Counted from the first letter of the stretch, positions 9,988-18,470 are shown. The stretch is DNA of 38,099 nt from an uncultured Collinsella sp. (GCA_900549455.1 UROM01000005.1:1-38099); one strand, 5' to 3'. Numbers and translations: made by a program. The notes: generated from the letters alone by a model not told the origin.

Positions 9988-11010
9988 ATGTCCAATTATC
10001 AGGGAAAGCGTTTTAAACTGTCCCAGATTCCCGATCCTGCGAATCCAAGCGCGCCGCGCTCGGTGCAGCCGGGGCGGACGTCCTCTACGCAGCCCGCCCA
10101 TGTCGCGGGGCACGTTCGGGCTCCGCGGCCGGTGGCGCCATCGAACCAGCACATCCAGGGCGCTTTGCCGACCTGCCGCCCCTCCAGTTACGGGGAGCAA
10201 TCGCAAGCCCATCGTTCTCCTACGCGCGGGCTCGGCGGCTCGGCGGATAGTTCTGCTCCTAAGCGCAAAAAGGGCCGTTCGATTTTCGCGATACTTCTTA
10301 TTGTGATTGGTGTGTGCCTGATTGCCGCCGCCGCCGGCATCTATATCAAGGCGCAGTTGGGCTACAAGGAAGCAAGCGATTCGTATCAAAAGGTTGAGAA
10401 AAAGGCTGTGAGCGATAGCGACGCGAGCGGTGCGCCCATTGTTGATTTTGCCACGCTTGCCCAAACCAACCCCGATGTCGTCGGTTGGATATATGTACCC
10501 GGTACCGCTATCAACTACCCGGTGGTGCAGACGGATAACAACACCAAGTACCTGAGCACGCTCTTTGACGGCACGGCAAATCCCGTGGGCGCTATTTTCC
10601 TTGACTGCGATGACGCGGCTCCCGGTATGGTGGACCAGCAGACTACGCTCTACGGACATCACATGAGGGATAACTCGATGTTCCATTTCATTGCCGACAG
10701 CGCCGACCAGTCGGTTTTCGACGGTATCGAATATGCCTTTTACGTCACGCGCGACGGCGCCTATAAATTTAAGCCGTTGCTGACCAAGGTGGTCGAGGAC
10801 TCGTACCAAAAAGCGCGTACTCCCAACTTTGAGGGCGGAGACGGCCTGAAGGCCTATCTTTCCGAGATGATTGACGGTGCCTCCGCCGTGGCGAGCGACG
10901 CCGAGAGCCGTGCCGCCAAGGCTGATAAGGTGCTCACGCTTATCACGTGTTCGCCTTCGGCGCTAAGGAACAAGCGTGCCGTGATGATTCTTACCCCCGT
11001 TGAGAACTAA
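9988..11010 (+). CDS. srtB: Class B sortase (membrane-anchored transpeptidase)
   Basis: A 340-residue extracytoplasmic transpeptidase. Residues 1-95 form a long Pro/Ser/Arg-rich cytoplasmic tail, unusual for sortases, followed by a TM helix at about 99-120. The catalytic domain has His224 in LYGHHMRDNSMF, Cys321 in LITCSPS and Arg330 in RNKRAV, spaced as in class B enzymes. Class B sortases attach heme-uptake proteins or polymerise pili. No substrate gene is adjacent; the only surface protein in the window (25933-27903) has a different, degenerate motif. ATG 9988 has GAGGAG upstream. The stop TAA overlaps the ATG of the extended version of the next frame. Confidence 0.92.
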   Translation: MSNYQGKRFKLSQIPDPANPSAPRSVQPGRTSSTQPAHVAGHVRAPRPVAPSNQHIQGALPTCRPSSYGEQSQAHRSPTRGLGGSADSSAPKRKKGRSIFAILLIVIGVCLIAAAAGIYIKAQLGYKEASDSYQKVEKKAVSDSDASGAPIVDFATLAQTNPDVVGWIYVPGTAINYPVVQTDNNTKYLSTLFDGTANPVGAIFLDCDDAAPGMVDQQTTLYGHHMRDNSMFHFIADSADQSVFDGIEYAFYVTRDGAYKFKPLLTKVVEDSYQKARTPNFEGGDGLKAYLSEMIDGASAVASDAESRAAKADKVLTLITCSPSALRNKRAVMILTPVEN

Positions 11011-11087
11011 TGGTTGCATTGCAGGCAACGGAGGTACTGAAGAGCGAGTCGTCGCCCGACGGCATAAGAGATAAAAAAGGGGAAATG

Positions 11088-11504
11088 ATGCTCGAGAATG
11101 GCAAAACGATGCCTTCGATTGATGCTTGGCTGCGCGAGGCCAAGGCCGACGTTTCGGCGCCGGCGTGCGGTATGTATCTGACGCATAACGGCGTGGTACG
11201 CGCGACGCCCAAGGCCGAGGTGCGCGGAGTCGAGACCGATGGCGTGGCGCCGGGCCACAAGGTGGGCGGCATGGTCTTTGACTACGATGCCGAAAAGGTG
11301 CGGTCTGCCATCGAGGCGACGCGCGCGATGCCCGGCATCGGCTATGTGCGCGTGTGGCTGGCAAGCGGCGAGCTTTCCGTGGGCGATGACATCATGCTTG
11401 TGCTCATTGGCGGAGACATTCGTCCGCACGTGGTCGATGCCCTGCAGACGCTTGTCGGTACCATCAAGAATGAATGTGTGAACGAGGTCGAGCGCGAGGC
11501 ATAG
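11088..11504 (+). CDS. MoaE-like small protein (molybdopterin synthase large-subunit fold)
   Basis: A 138-residue protein. The order of elements resembles MoaE: THNGVVRATPK near the N-terminus, then KVGGMVFDYDAEKVRSAI, IGYVRVWLASGELSVGDDIMLVLIGGDIRPHVVDALQTLVGTIKNE. MoaE transfers sulfur to precursor Z in molybdenum cofactor synthesis. The HR motif expected after the V-x-V strand is replaced by DIR, and the conserved catalytic Lys is not obvious, so it may be a divergent homologue with another role. No moaA, moaC, moaD or molybdoenzyme gene is in the window. The start is uncertain: ATG 11088 (or 11085) follows AAGGGGA, while ATG 11010 would overlap the sortase stop and add 26 poorly conserved residues. 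Confidence 0.6.
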   Translation: MLENGKTMPSIDAWLREAKADVSAPACGMYLTHNGVVRATPKAEVRGVETDGVAPGHKVGGMVFDYDAEKVRSAIEATRAMPGIGYVRVWLASGELSVGDDIMLVLIGGDIRPHVVDALQTLVGTIKNECVNEVEREA

Positions 11505-11538
11505 GGCTTTGCGATCAATTCGAGCTCATCTATAGCAA

Positions 11539-11581
11539 AAGCCCGCTGGCAGTTTGGATTGAACTGCCAGCGGGCTTACTT
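11539..11581. terminator. Bidirectional terminator hairpin
   Basis: A 16-bp perfect stem (AAGCCCGCTGGCAGTT 11539-11554 with its complement 11562-11577) with a seven-base loop. It lies between the convergent MoaE-like gene and the CmpB-family gene. T-rich flanks exist on both sides (ACTTG forward, TTTTGC reverse). Confidence 0.88.
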
Positions 11582-11614
11582 GTCCGTTGGGACTGGTTTG
11601 CGCCAGCGCCCGCG

Positions 11615-12844
11615 CTATACGCGCGTGGCGTCCTTGGGGCTCATGGTCATGCTCTGGAAGCGATTTTCCATATACTCATTATCGAAGTACTTGCCGTAGA
11701 ACTGCGCAACGGGAATATCGTTGACCGTGCCGTTGACGCGCTGGTACCAGTAGTCGAGCGATTGCAGCGTCATGACGCCGTCGACCAGCATGATGATGGT
11801 AAAGATGACGGTGGCCGAGTAGCGGCTCTTCCAGGGAATCATGTTGATGAGCTTGAGCAATCTGGGCAGCAGCAGCTTGATCCAGATGAGTCCGCCCAGG
11901 CCCCACAGGCAGGCGAAGCCCGTGCAGGTGCGTCCGCCCGTAAGCACGGCGAGCGGATCGGGCATGCCAAAGAGCTTCATATGCGAGTAGCTCCACGAGA
12001 CCACACCGAACGAGGTCTGCATAAACCAGCCCACGAACACCTCAAAGCTTGCGCCAAGTAGGGCACTCACCAAAAAGATAATGATGGGGTTCTTTTTGTA
12101 GAAGCGGTTGAGCACCATGGTCATGAGTACGGCGCCAAATCCGTAGATGGGGCTGAAGGGGCCAAACAGCATGCCGGCGCGGTTCTGGTAGACGCCCGGG
12201 TCGTCGACCGTCATATGCCAGATGTCCTCCAGGATGAGGCCCAGCACGCAGCAGACAAAGAATACCCAGAACAGGTTGAAGTAGTTGAGCTTGATGTAGC
12301 CTTCGCCGGTCTCATCGCGGCCGAGCATGCCCTCGGCGGCGGCGTCGCGATCGAGCATCTCCTGCAGGCGGCGCTGCAGTTCGCGCTCCTGACGAAGCGT
12401 GGGGTCGACGGTGGCCGAAAGCGCGATGAGGATGCCGAGCTGGATGGCGGGGCGCAACAAGAACGGCCCGATACCCTGGAGCATCACGTCGACCAAAAGC
12501 TCGACGACGGTGAATGCGATAAGGATGTAGGACAGGCGCGCGGCGTTGCGGCGCTGGTTCTTGATGAGGTCCAGGCCGAAGATGATTAAGATGACCGCGC
12601 TCGCCGCCGAGAGCATGATGCCGGCGACGATAAGGCCGACCGCGACGAGCGTGTTGTCGCCGAGCTTGGCGGCGGCGTTGCCGTTGATGAGTGCGGTGAT
12701 GACCTGCCACATAAAGGCGCCGACCGACGGGAGCGTACCAACACCGGACAGGATGCACAGGACAGCGTACACCTTAATGATGAGGGGGATCTTCTTGACC
12801 TCCGTGGCGCTGGGGACGCTGGGGTCGAGTTCGTTTCGATCCAT
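11615..12844 (-). CDS. Polytopic membrane protein with C-terminal CmpB-type (PF06541) domain
   Basis: A 409-residue membrane protein. The N-terminal ~160 residues hold about four TM helices. A charged stretch (DPTLRQERELQRRLQEML) separates them from a C-terminal domain of about six helices with the signature of the 'putative ABC transporter permease CmpB' family: LEDIWHMTVDD, NRAGMLFGPFSPIYGFGAVL, GASFEVFVGWFMQ and SWSYS. Despite the family name no ATPase is nearby, and the biochemical role is not established. ATG 12844 is preceded by GAAAGG at the right distance on the minus strand; an in-frame TTG at 12850 was not preferred. It is divergent from purF. Confidence 0.85.
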   Translation of the reverse strand: MDRNELDPSVPSATEVKKIPLIIKVYAVLCILSGVGTLPSVGAFMWQVITALINGNAAAKLGDNTLVAVGLIVAGIMLSAASAVILIIFGLDLIKNQRRNAARLSYILIAFTVVELLVDVMLQGIGPFLLRPAIQLGILIALSATVDPTLRQERELQRRLQEMLDRDAAAEGMLGRDETGEGYIKLNYFNLFWVFFVCCVLGLILEDIWHMTVDDPGVYQNRAGMLFGPFSPIYGFGAVLMTMVLNRFYKKNPIIIFLVSALLGASFEVFVGWFMQTSFGVVSWSYSHMKLFGMPDPLAVLTGGRTCTGFACLWGLGGLIWIKLLLPRLLKLINMIPWKSRYSATVIFTIIMLVDGVMTLQSLDYWYQRVNGTVNDIPVAQFYGKYFDNEYMENRFQSMTMSPKDATRV

Positions 12845-13094
12845 ACACAACCTTTCTCGTTTTGTTGTAGATTACAAGGATACGCCGCCGACCTGCTAAA
12901 AGACAGGACGAACGTCCCAATTGCAGCAATGTAAGCCCTAATGGTGGGCGAGACGCGTCGCGACGGAAGCATACGGGATCGTTGGCCCCGAGAGCGGGTT
13001 TCCCAATAAAATGTTTGGCCGCAAAACGGATTATAAGCTCGGTGGGCTTTTAAAAAGCGCTGCTCATGCGCGGGAGTGCTTGTCTTGCCGTGCG

Positions 13095-13100
13095 TATAAT
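13095..13100 (+). promoter_or_regulatory. purF promoter -10 element
   Basis: A consensus TATAAT 42 bases before the purF ATG. The -35 region is weak (no TTGACA-like hexamer at 16-18 bases). The 297-base gap between the divergent CmpB-family gene and purF otherwise shows no gene; it would hold both promoters. Confidence 0.6.
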
Positions 13101-13141
13101 AGGGCGGGTAACGCCAAATAACGAGGCTCTGAGGGGATGCC

Positions 13142-14812
13142 ATGTCTCAAGAAACCATCCGCGCGGCCGAGCGTGCCACGGGACAGGTGACGACCATGTC
13201 GACGTACGATCCGGACTCCGACCAGCTGCATGAGGAATGCGGCATTTTTGGTGTGTGGGCACCCGATCGCGATGTGGCTCGACTGACGTACTTTGGTCTG
13301 CGCGCGCTGCAGCATCGCGGCCAGGAATCGGCGGGAATCGCCGTGGGCGATGGCGGCACGGTTATGGTTCGTAAAGACCTGGGACTGCTCGATCGCGTGT
13401 TCTCCAACGCCGACCTGTCGACGCTCTCCGGCCAGCTGGCCGTGGGCCACGTGCGCTATGGCACCGCCGGCGCCAAGAGCTGGGAAGCCTCGCAGCCGCA
13501 TCTTTCTACCATCAACAGCGTCATTATCGCGCTCGCTCACAACGGCACTCTGGTCAACACCGACGAGCTGCGCCGTCAGCTGATCGAGCTGGGCGTGCCG
13601 TTCCTCTCCAATTCGGATTCCGAGGTCGCGACCAAGCTTATCGGCTACTTTACCCAGCGTACGGGCCACCTGCGCGAGGGCATTCGCAAGACCATGGAGC
13701 TCGTACGCGGCGGCTACGCCATGACGCTCATCAACGAGCAGGCACTCTACGCCTTCCGCGATCCGCATGGCATCCGTCCGATGGTGCTGGGCAAGCTCGT
13801 GGACGAGGGCCTGGACCAGGCCGACGCCGCTTCTGTTTCGCAGCTGCCCTCGCAAGATGATGCCTCGACGGTCGACTCCGCCGTCCATGTCACGCACGCT
13901 GGCGGCTGGGTCGTTGCCTCCGAGACCTGCGCACTCGATATCGTGGGCGCCGAGTACGTCCGCGACGTCCGTCCCGGCGAGATCTTGCGTATCAGCGCCG
14001 AGGGCCTGGTGTCCGAGCAGGGCGTACCTGCAGCCGAAGAGCCCGCCAACTGCATCTTTGAGCAGGTCTATTTTGCCCGTCCCGACTCCATCATGAACGG
14101 CAAGAGCGTCTACGCCTGCCGTTACGACATGGGTCGTCAGCTGGCACACGAAGAGCCCGTCGAGGCCGACCTGGTCATCGGCGTGCCCGACTCCGGCCTG
14201 CCGCCCGCGGAGGGCTATTCGCACGAGAGCGGCATCCCCTTTGGCGAGGGCCTCATCAAGAATCGCTATGTGGGTCGCACGTTTATCGAGCCCACGCAGG
14301 AGTTGCGCGCCATGGGCGTGCGCATGAAGCTCAACCCGCTGCGCGACAACATCGAGGGCAAGCGCCTGGTCGTCATCGACGACTCCATCGTGCGCGGCAC
14401 CACCATGGTGCAGCTCGTCAAGATGCTGCGCAACGCCGGCGCCAAGGAGATTCACATTCGCATCAACTCGCCCGAGGTCATCTGGCCGTGCTTCTACGGC
14501 ATCGATACTGACGTGCAGTCGCAGCTCATCAGCGCCAACAAGACGGTCGAGGAGATTTGCGAGTATATCGGCGCCGATTCGCTGGCCTTCCTTTCGGTTG
14601 AGGGCCTGCTGAAGGTCATGCCCAAGGGCGGCTACTGCGATGCGTGCTTTACCGGCCGTTATCCCGTGGCGATTCCCGAGAGCTTTGGCCGTGACAAGTT
14701 CATGGAGGGCTTTAAGCCCCGCAACCTGGATAAGCCGCTGCACTTTGACGACGACGCCGTGGTCGAGAAATACGATGACCGCAGCTGGGAAGAGAAGCAC
14801 GGCGAGGCCTAA
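13142..14812 (+). CDS. purF: Amidophosphoribosyltransferase
   Basis: Commits PRPP to purine synthesis by making phosphoribosylamine from glutamine and PRPP. The N-terminal class II glutaminase begins EECGIFGVWAP. The Cys (residue 33 from this start) is the expected nucleophile, exposed by cleaving a propeptide. The C-terminal PRTase domain has the PRPP loop VVIDDSIVRGTTM (about 410-423). Cysteines near the C-terminus (GGYCDACFTG) fit the [4Fe-4S]-type B. subtilis-like enzyme. An internal ATG at 13196 with AGGTGA upstream would give a shorter propeptide of 14 residues and is a real alternative. At 556 residues it is somewhat long; residues ~228-247 look like a small insertion. The stop codon TAA is the first part of a dispersed palindromic repeat. 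Confidence 0.96.
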   Translation: MSQETIRAAERATGQVTTMSTYDPDSDQLHEECGIFGVWAPDRDVARLTYFGLRALQHRGQESAGIAVGDGGTVMVRKDLGLLDRVFSNADLSTLSGQLAVGHVRYGTAGAKSWEASQPHLSTINSVIIALAHNGTLVNTDELRRQLIELGVPFLSNSDSEVATKLIGYFTQRTGHLREGIRKTMELVRGGYAMTLINEQALYAFRDPHGIRPMVLGKLVDEGLDQADAASVSQLPSQDDASTVDSAVHVTHAGGWVVASETCALDIVGAEYVRDVRPGEILRISAEGLVSEQGVPAAEEPANCIFEQVYFARPDSIMNGKSVYACRYDMGRQLAHEEPVEADLVIGVPDSGLPPAEGYSHESGIPFGEGLIKNRYVGRTFIEPTQELRAMGVRMKLNPLRDNIEGKRLVVIDDSIVRGTTMVQLVKMLRNAGAKEIHIRINSPEVIWPCFYGIDTDVQSQLISANKTVEEICEYIGADSLAFLSVEGLLKVMPKGGYCDACFTGRYPVAIPESFGRDKFMEGFKPRNLDKPLHFDDDAVVEKYDDRSWEEKHGEA

Positions 14813-14851
14813 AACCTGCCATTTAGGGACAGGTTTATTTTGGTAGGTTTT
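14810..14851. repeat. REP-like palindrome, copy A (supplies purF stop codon)
   Basis: TAAAACCTGCCA and TGGTAGGTTTTA (14810-14821 and 14841-14852) flank TTTAGGGACAGGTTTATT. The TAA at 14810-14812 is the purF stop. Near-identical elements occur at 30697-30731 and, inverted, at 30859-30898. Confidence 0.88.
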
Positions 14852-14873
14852 ACCTGCTGTTTTGTTGATTGAG

Positions 14874-14900
14874 CGGCGCGCGTTGCCAGAATGCGCGCCG
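14874..14900. repeat. GC-rich hairpin in the purF-purM gap
   Basis: An 8-bp perfect stem CGGCGCGC (14874-14881) with GCGCGCCG (14893-14900). No T-run follows, so it is not a typical terminator. It lies between repeat copy A and the purM ribosome binding site. Confidence 0.6.
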
Positions 14901-14968
14901 AATCGAGAGCAACTATGAGCACCGGTTGGCGTCTGTGCGTCAAACGGTAGTGGGAGAGGAAGGCTCAG

Positions 14969-16072
14969 ATGAGCGACAGCAAACATGTGACGTATGAGGA
15001 TGCCGGCGTCGATACCGCCGAGGGCGGCCGCGCCGTCGACGCTATTAAGCAAATGGTTAAGGACACCAACCGCCCCGAGGTCATCGGCGGTATCGGTGGC
15101 TTTGGCGGCCTGTTCTCGGCCGCCGCGCTTAAGGATATGGAAGACCCGATCCTGATCAGCGGTACCGACGGCGTGGGCACCAAGCTCGTGCTCGCCCAGA
15201 TCATGGACCGTCACGAGACGGTGGGCCAGGACCTGGTCGCCATGTGCGTCAATGACATCTTGGCTTCGGGCGCCGAGCCGCTGTTCTTCCTGGACTACGT
15301 CGCCATCGGCCACATTGAGGCCGAGCATATGGCAAAGATCATCAAGGGCGTGGCCGATGGCTGCAAGCTCGCGGGCTGCGCGCTCGTGGGCGGCGAGATG
15401 GCCGAGCACCCCGGTGTCATGGCTCCTGCCGACTACGACCTCGCCGGCTTTACCGTGGGTGTCGTCGACCGTCCCAAGATGCTCGACCCCGCGAACGTCC
15501 GCCCCGGCGACGTCATCCTGGGCCTGCCCTCCACCGGCGTGCACTCCAACGGCTACTCGCTCGTGCGCAAGGTCATCGGCGTTGACGGCATCAAGCCGGG
15601 CACGCCCGAGGCCGCCGCTAAGGCCGAGGAGCTGAACCGCCCGCTCGAGGAGCTCGGTGGCGCATCGCTGGCCGACGCCCTGCTGGCCCCCACGCGTATC
15701 TATGTGAAGCCGATTCTTGAGCTGCTGCGCGGTGGCGCTCCGGTGCACGCCATCGCCCACATCACTGGCGGCGGCATCACCGAGAACCTCAACCGCGCGC
15801 TTGCCGACGACGTCGACGCCGTGGTCACTCGCAACGGCGCCGAGATGGGCTGGGATGTTCCTCCCGTCATCACCTACGTGTCGCGCCAGGCCGAGCTCGC
15901 GCCCAACGAGGCATGCAAGACCTTCAACATGGGAGTCGGCCTGTGCCTGATCGTCGCCCCCGAGGACGAGGCCGCGGTTACCGAGGCCCTGGTCGGGCTG
16001 GGCGAGAAGCCGTTCCGTGTGGGCGAGTGCGTCGAGGGTTCCGGTAAGGTCGTGTACTCCGATGAGCGCTAA
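14969..16072 (+). CDS. purM: Phosphoribosylformylglycinamidine cyclo-ligase
   Basis: A 367-residue AIR synthetase that closes the imidazole ring with ATP. Motifs include the N-terminal YEDAGVDTAEGGRAV, SGTDGVGTKLVLA, GQDLVAMCVNDILASGAEPLFFLDY, GCALVGGEMAEHPG, STGVHSNGYSLVR and HITGGGITENLNR, all in PurM order and complete. ATG 14969 follows GAGGAAGG. The 3' end overlaps the purN start by 11 bases, so the two are translated from one transcript. Full length for the family. Confidence 0.97.
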   Translation: MSDSKHVTYEDAGVDTAEGGRAVDAIKQMVKDTNRPEVIGGIGGFGGLFSAAALKDMEDPILISGTDGVGTKLVLAQIMDRHETVGQDLVAMCVNDILASGAEPLFFLDYVAIGHIEAEHMAKIIKGVADGCKLAGCALVGGEMAEHPGVMAPADYDLAGFTVGVVDRPKMLDPANVRPGDVILGLPSTGVHSNGYSLVRKVIGVDGIKPGTPEAAAKAEELNRPLEELGGASLADALLAPTRIYVKPILELLRGGAPVHAIAHITGGGITENLNRALADDVDAVVTRNGAEMGWDVPPVITYVSRQAELAPNEACKTFNMGVGLCLIVAPEDEAAVTEALVGLGEKPFRVGECVEGSGKVVYSDER

Positions 16073-16769
16073 CGAGCAGATGGCTGCCGCCGAGGGCCTG
16101 GACTTTGTACCCTATACTCGTCCGACCGGTACCGATACGGCTGAGCCGCTCAAGATCGGTGTGCTCATCAGCGGTTCGGGTACCAACCTGCAGGCGCTGA
16201 TCGACCTGATCGCCGCTGGCAATCTCAATGCTTCGATTGAGCTTGTGGTGTCGAGTCGTCCTTCGGCCAAGGGTTTGCAGCGTGCAGAGCGCGCGGGCAT
16301 CCAGACGCTTACGCTGTCCAAGGATGTCTATGCTGATCCCATCGCCGCCGACGAGATCATCGCGCACGAGCTGCTCGAGCGCGGCTGCGAGTATGTGGTC
16401 ATGGCCGGCTACATGCGCATGGTGCATACGCCGCTGCTGGCGGCGTTTCCCAACCGCGTGGTCAACTTGCATCCGGCGCTGCTGCCGAGCTTTACCGGCG
16501 CGCATGCGATCGACGATGCTTTTGCGCGCGGCGTCAAGGTGACCGGTGTGACCGTGCATTTTGCCAACGAGATCTACGACAATGGACCCATCATCGCCCA
16601 GCGAGCGCTGGCCGTCGAGGAGGGCTGGGACGTCGACACGCTCGAGGAGCATATCCACGCGATTGAGCACGTGCTGTATCCCGAGGTAGTTCAGATGCTC
16701 GCTGACGGTCGCGTCCACGTGCTGGAGAGCGGCAAGGTCGCAATTGATGCGCCCCGCCATCGTGCGTAA
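16062..16769 (+). CDS. purN: Phosphoribosylglycinamide formyltransferase
   Basis: A 235-residue GAR transformylase transferring a formyl group from 10-formyl-THF. The N-terminus carries IGVLISGSGTNLQALIDLI (phosphate binding). The active site is seen as VNLHPALLPSF (Asn and His) and DNGPIIAQ (Asp). The sequence starts ~30 residues before the domain (MSANEQ...), and ATG 16080 is an alternative start. ATG 16062 lies inside the last codons of purM, indicating coupling. A strong terminator follows at 16808-16855. Confidence 0.95.
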   Translation: MSANEQMAAAEGLDFVPYTRPTGTDTAEPLKIGVLISGSGTNLQALIDLIAAGNLNASIELVVSSRPSAKGLQRAERAGIQTLTLSKDVYADPIAADEIIAHELLERGCEYVVMAGYMRMVHTPLLAAFPNRVVNLHPALLPSFTGAHAIDDAFARGVKVTGVTVHFANEIYDNGPIIAQRALAVEEGWDVDTLEEHIHAIEHVLYPEVVQMLADGRVHVLESGKVAIDAPRHRA

Positions 16770-16807
16770 AAGGATTCGCTCGGTTTTCCTTACAACGTAA
16801 ACTATCA

Positions 16808-16858
16808 AAAAGCTGATTGGGGCATATGGAATCACATGTGCCCCAATCAGCTTTTATT
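16808..16858 (+). terminator. Terminator of the purM-purN transcript
   Basis: A 17-bp perfect stem (AAAAGCTGATTGGGGCA 16808-16824 with its complement 16839-16855) with further weak pairing in the loop, followed by ATTAC. The A-rich left flank would let it work for the other strand too. Confidence 0.93.
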
Positions 16859-16950
16859 ACCCCTTTGATTTTGGACTCTGGATAACGTGACGGGTGGCAT
16901 TTCCATCCCAAGAAATCCGATAGGGCCTCGTCCGCGTGTGGCCGGGCCCT

Positions 16951-16986
16951 TTTGCGTGGCCTTTTATGTCTGCTATACTGCTAGCA
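16951..16986 (+). promoter_or_regulatory. Promoter and likely autoregulatory operator of the toxin-antitoxin pair
   Basis: TTTGCG (16951-16956), a 17-base spacer and the extended -10 TGCTATACT (16971-16979) form a good promoter ending about 24 bases before the antitoxin ATG. Overlapping it are the 8-base palindrome TGCTAGCA (16979-16986) and a wider dyad TGCTA/TAGCA (16971-16975 with 16982-16986). A ribbon-helix-helix antitoxin would be expected to bind such a site; that is inference from the family. Confidence 0.65.
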
Positions 16987-17003
16987 AGTAGAGAGGAGTT
17001 GCT

Positions 17004-17348
17004 ATGGGTACAGCAACGGTGCAGCTCAACACGCGAATCGACCCTATGCTCAAAGCTGGTGGCGATGCAGTCCTAACTCGCAATGGATTGGGGCCGAGCG
17101 ATGCCATTCGTGCGCTTTGGGCTTATCTCGTCGAGCATCAAACGTTGCCGGGATTTATGGTGGCGGATAAGCGCGAGGCGCCCCGTGCGGAGAGTCTGGC
17201 CGAGCAGGGGTGTGGCCTAGCTTTTTCTTCGTTGGGGCTACGTGCTTCGGATTTTGCGCCAGCTGGATCATCTGCGGAAGACTGGGATGCCGTACGGGAT
17301 GATATGTATGAAGCGATGATTGCTGACATTGAGGCGAATTGCCGATGA
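17004..17348 (+). CDS. RelB/DinJ-like ribbon-helix-helix antitoxin
   Basis: A 114-residue protein. The first ~45 residues (TATVQLNTRIDPMLKAGGDAVLTRNGLGPSDAIRALWAYLVE, split across strand and two helices) match RelB/DinJ-type ribbon-helix-helix DNA-binding antitoxins. The C-terminal half is acidic (DWDAVRDDMYEAMIADIEA) and probably wraps the toxin. The stop TGA overlaps the toxin ATG as ATGA, the classic toxin-antitoxin arrangement. RelB/DinJ antitoxins usually pair with RelE/YafQ-type mRNA interferases; here the partner is a PIN nuclease. Codon use is less GC-biased than in neighbouring genes, consistent with transfer. Confidence 0.85.
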   Translation: MGTATVQLNTRIDPMLKAGGDAVLTRNGLGPSDAIRALWAYLVEHQTLPGFMVADKREAPRAESLAEQGCGLAFSSLGLRASDFAPAGSSAEDWDAVRDDMYEAMIADIEANCR

Positions 17349-17812
17349 TTGAGGCAAAGCATCTCTTGGTAGATACGAACGTTTGGCTCGATTATTACCT
17401 GCAAGAGGGGGCGTTCGACGAAGCGAAGAGATTGGTTGAACTGGCCGAGGCAGGAAAGATCGACCTTCTGTATGCGCCAACGACGGCAAAGGACGTGTTC
17501 TATATTTTGCCTCGGCGACTAGCCAGGCGGAATGTGAATGGGATTAACGTGTCGTTTGCCTCGGCGTCATGGGCCTGCATTGAGCACATGATGCAGGTGG
17601 CAACTGCCTCTCCGCTTTCGTTGGCAGAGTGCGAGATGGCGCGCATGCTTGGCAAACACATGTCGGATCTTGAAGACAACCTCATCATCGCTTCGGGCGA
17701 GACGGCAGATGTTGACTACGTGGTCACGAGTGACCGCCGTATGCTGGAGGCGATGCCCGAAGTTTGCCTGACGCCTGCCCGCGCACTCGATATGATTGAG
17801 ATCCTCGACTAA
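17345..17812 (+). CDS. PIN-domain ribonuclease toxin
   Basis: A 155-residue PIN-domain protein expected to cleave RNA in a Mg-dependent way unless held by the antitoxin. The acidic site residues are visible: Asp10 in LLVDTNVWLDYY, a cluster Asp108/Glu110/Asp111 in SDLEDNLI, and Asp130 in VVTSDRRML. It starts at ATG 17345, overlapping the antitoxin stop by four bases; the in-frame TTG at 17339 is less likely. There is no terminator directly after it, and the PTS gene begins 65 bases later. Confidence 0.88.
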   Translation: MIEAKHLLVDTNVWLDYYLQEGAFDEAKRLVELAEAGKIDLLYAPTTAKDVFYILPRRLARRNVNGINVSFASASWACIEHMMQVATASPLSLAECEMARMLGKHMSDLEDNLIIASGETADVDYVVTSDRRMLEAMPEVCLTPARALDMIEILD

Positions 17813-17877
17813 CCTTGCCTGTCTCGTTTCGCTATCATATGGGACATTGTGAACCTCATGCAACTTTGGAGGACGGT

Positions 17878-18345
17878 ATGGCGGATAACGCCGAGATGCT
17901 ATTCTCGCCTGAGCTGGTGTTTTTTGATTGGGAGTGCGCGACGCCGGATGAGGTGTTTGCGCGGCTCGAGGGCGAGCTTGCACCGCGTGGCTACATTGCG
18001 TCTGGTTGGCTTGACGCCGTCCGCACGCGCGAGAACGCCTATCCCACGGGTCTCGCCATGCCGGCGGCAAACATCGCCATCCCGCACGCCGATCCGGGGT
18101 TTGTGGCTAAGCCCTATATCGCGGTGATAAAGCCCGCCGCGCCCGTCACGTTCAATGCTATGGCGGGCATGGGCGCCCCCGTGCCCGCGCAGATCATTAT
18201 CAATCTGGGCATTGCCGAGCCGGGCGGCCAGGTCGAGGCCCTGCAATCGCTCATGAATATCTTTATGGATGCCGACGCCGCAGCCGATGTGCTCGGCCAG
18301 ACCACATGCCAAGGCATGGTCGACGCCATCCGCCGTCACTTTTAA
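17878..18345 (+). CDS. PTS EIIA domain protein (fructose/galactitol type)
   Basis: A 155-residue free-standing EIIA-2 domain that accepts phosphate from HPr. The phosphorylated His is His70 in NIAIPHADPGFV. The order and spacing resemble the GatA/galactitol subgroup rather than PtsN. No EIIB or EIIC gene is nearby, so it is an orphan. It may serve a remote transporter or have a regulatory role. ATG 17878 follows GGAGGA; the longer frame from 17815 has no family support. Confidence 0.85.
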   Translation: MADNAEMLFSPELVFFDWECATPDEVFARLEGELAPRGYIASGWLDAVRTRENAYPTGLAMPAANIAIPHADPGFVAKPYIAVIKPAAPVTFNAMAGMGAPVPAQIIINLGIAEPGGQVEALQSLMNIFMDADAAADVLGQTTCQGMVDAIRRHF

Positions 18346-18364
18346 GGTGGAGCTAAGCCGGCAT

Positions 18365-18406
18365 TTGGGGACATTCCTTTTCTGCCGGCGCTTGGGGAAT
18401 GTCCCT
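18365..18406. repeat. REP-like palindrome with GGGACATTCC arms
   Basis: GGGACATTCC (18368-18377) pairs with GGAATGTCCC (18396-18405), and pairing extends outward with mismatches to GGCA/TGCC. A second degenerate member follows at 18436-18466, with TGCACC/GGTGCA and an inverted GGGGGACAGGTTAATC. Both lie between the EIIA and foldase genes and share the GGGACA core with the other elements in the window. Confidence 0.75.
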
Positions 18407-18470
18407 AACTGCCAACAGCCAGAACAGCCTCCCTTTGCACCAAAATGGTGCAGATTAACCTGTCCCCCAT

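Noticed and set aside
14813..14968. Purine riboswitch in front of purM
   Set aside because: No aptamer-like three-way junction with conserved loops is visible; the gap holds a REP-like element and one simple hairpin.
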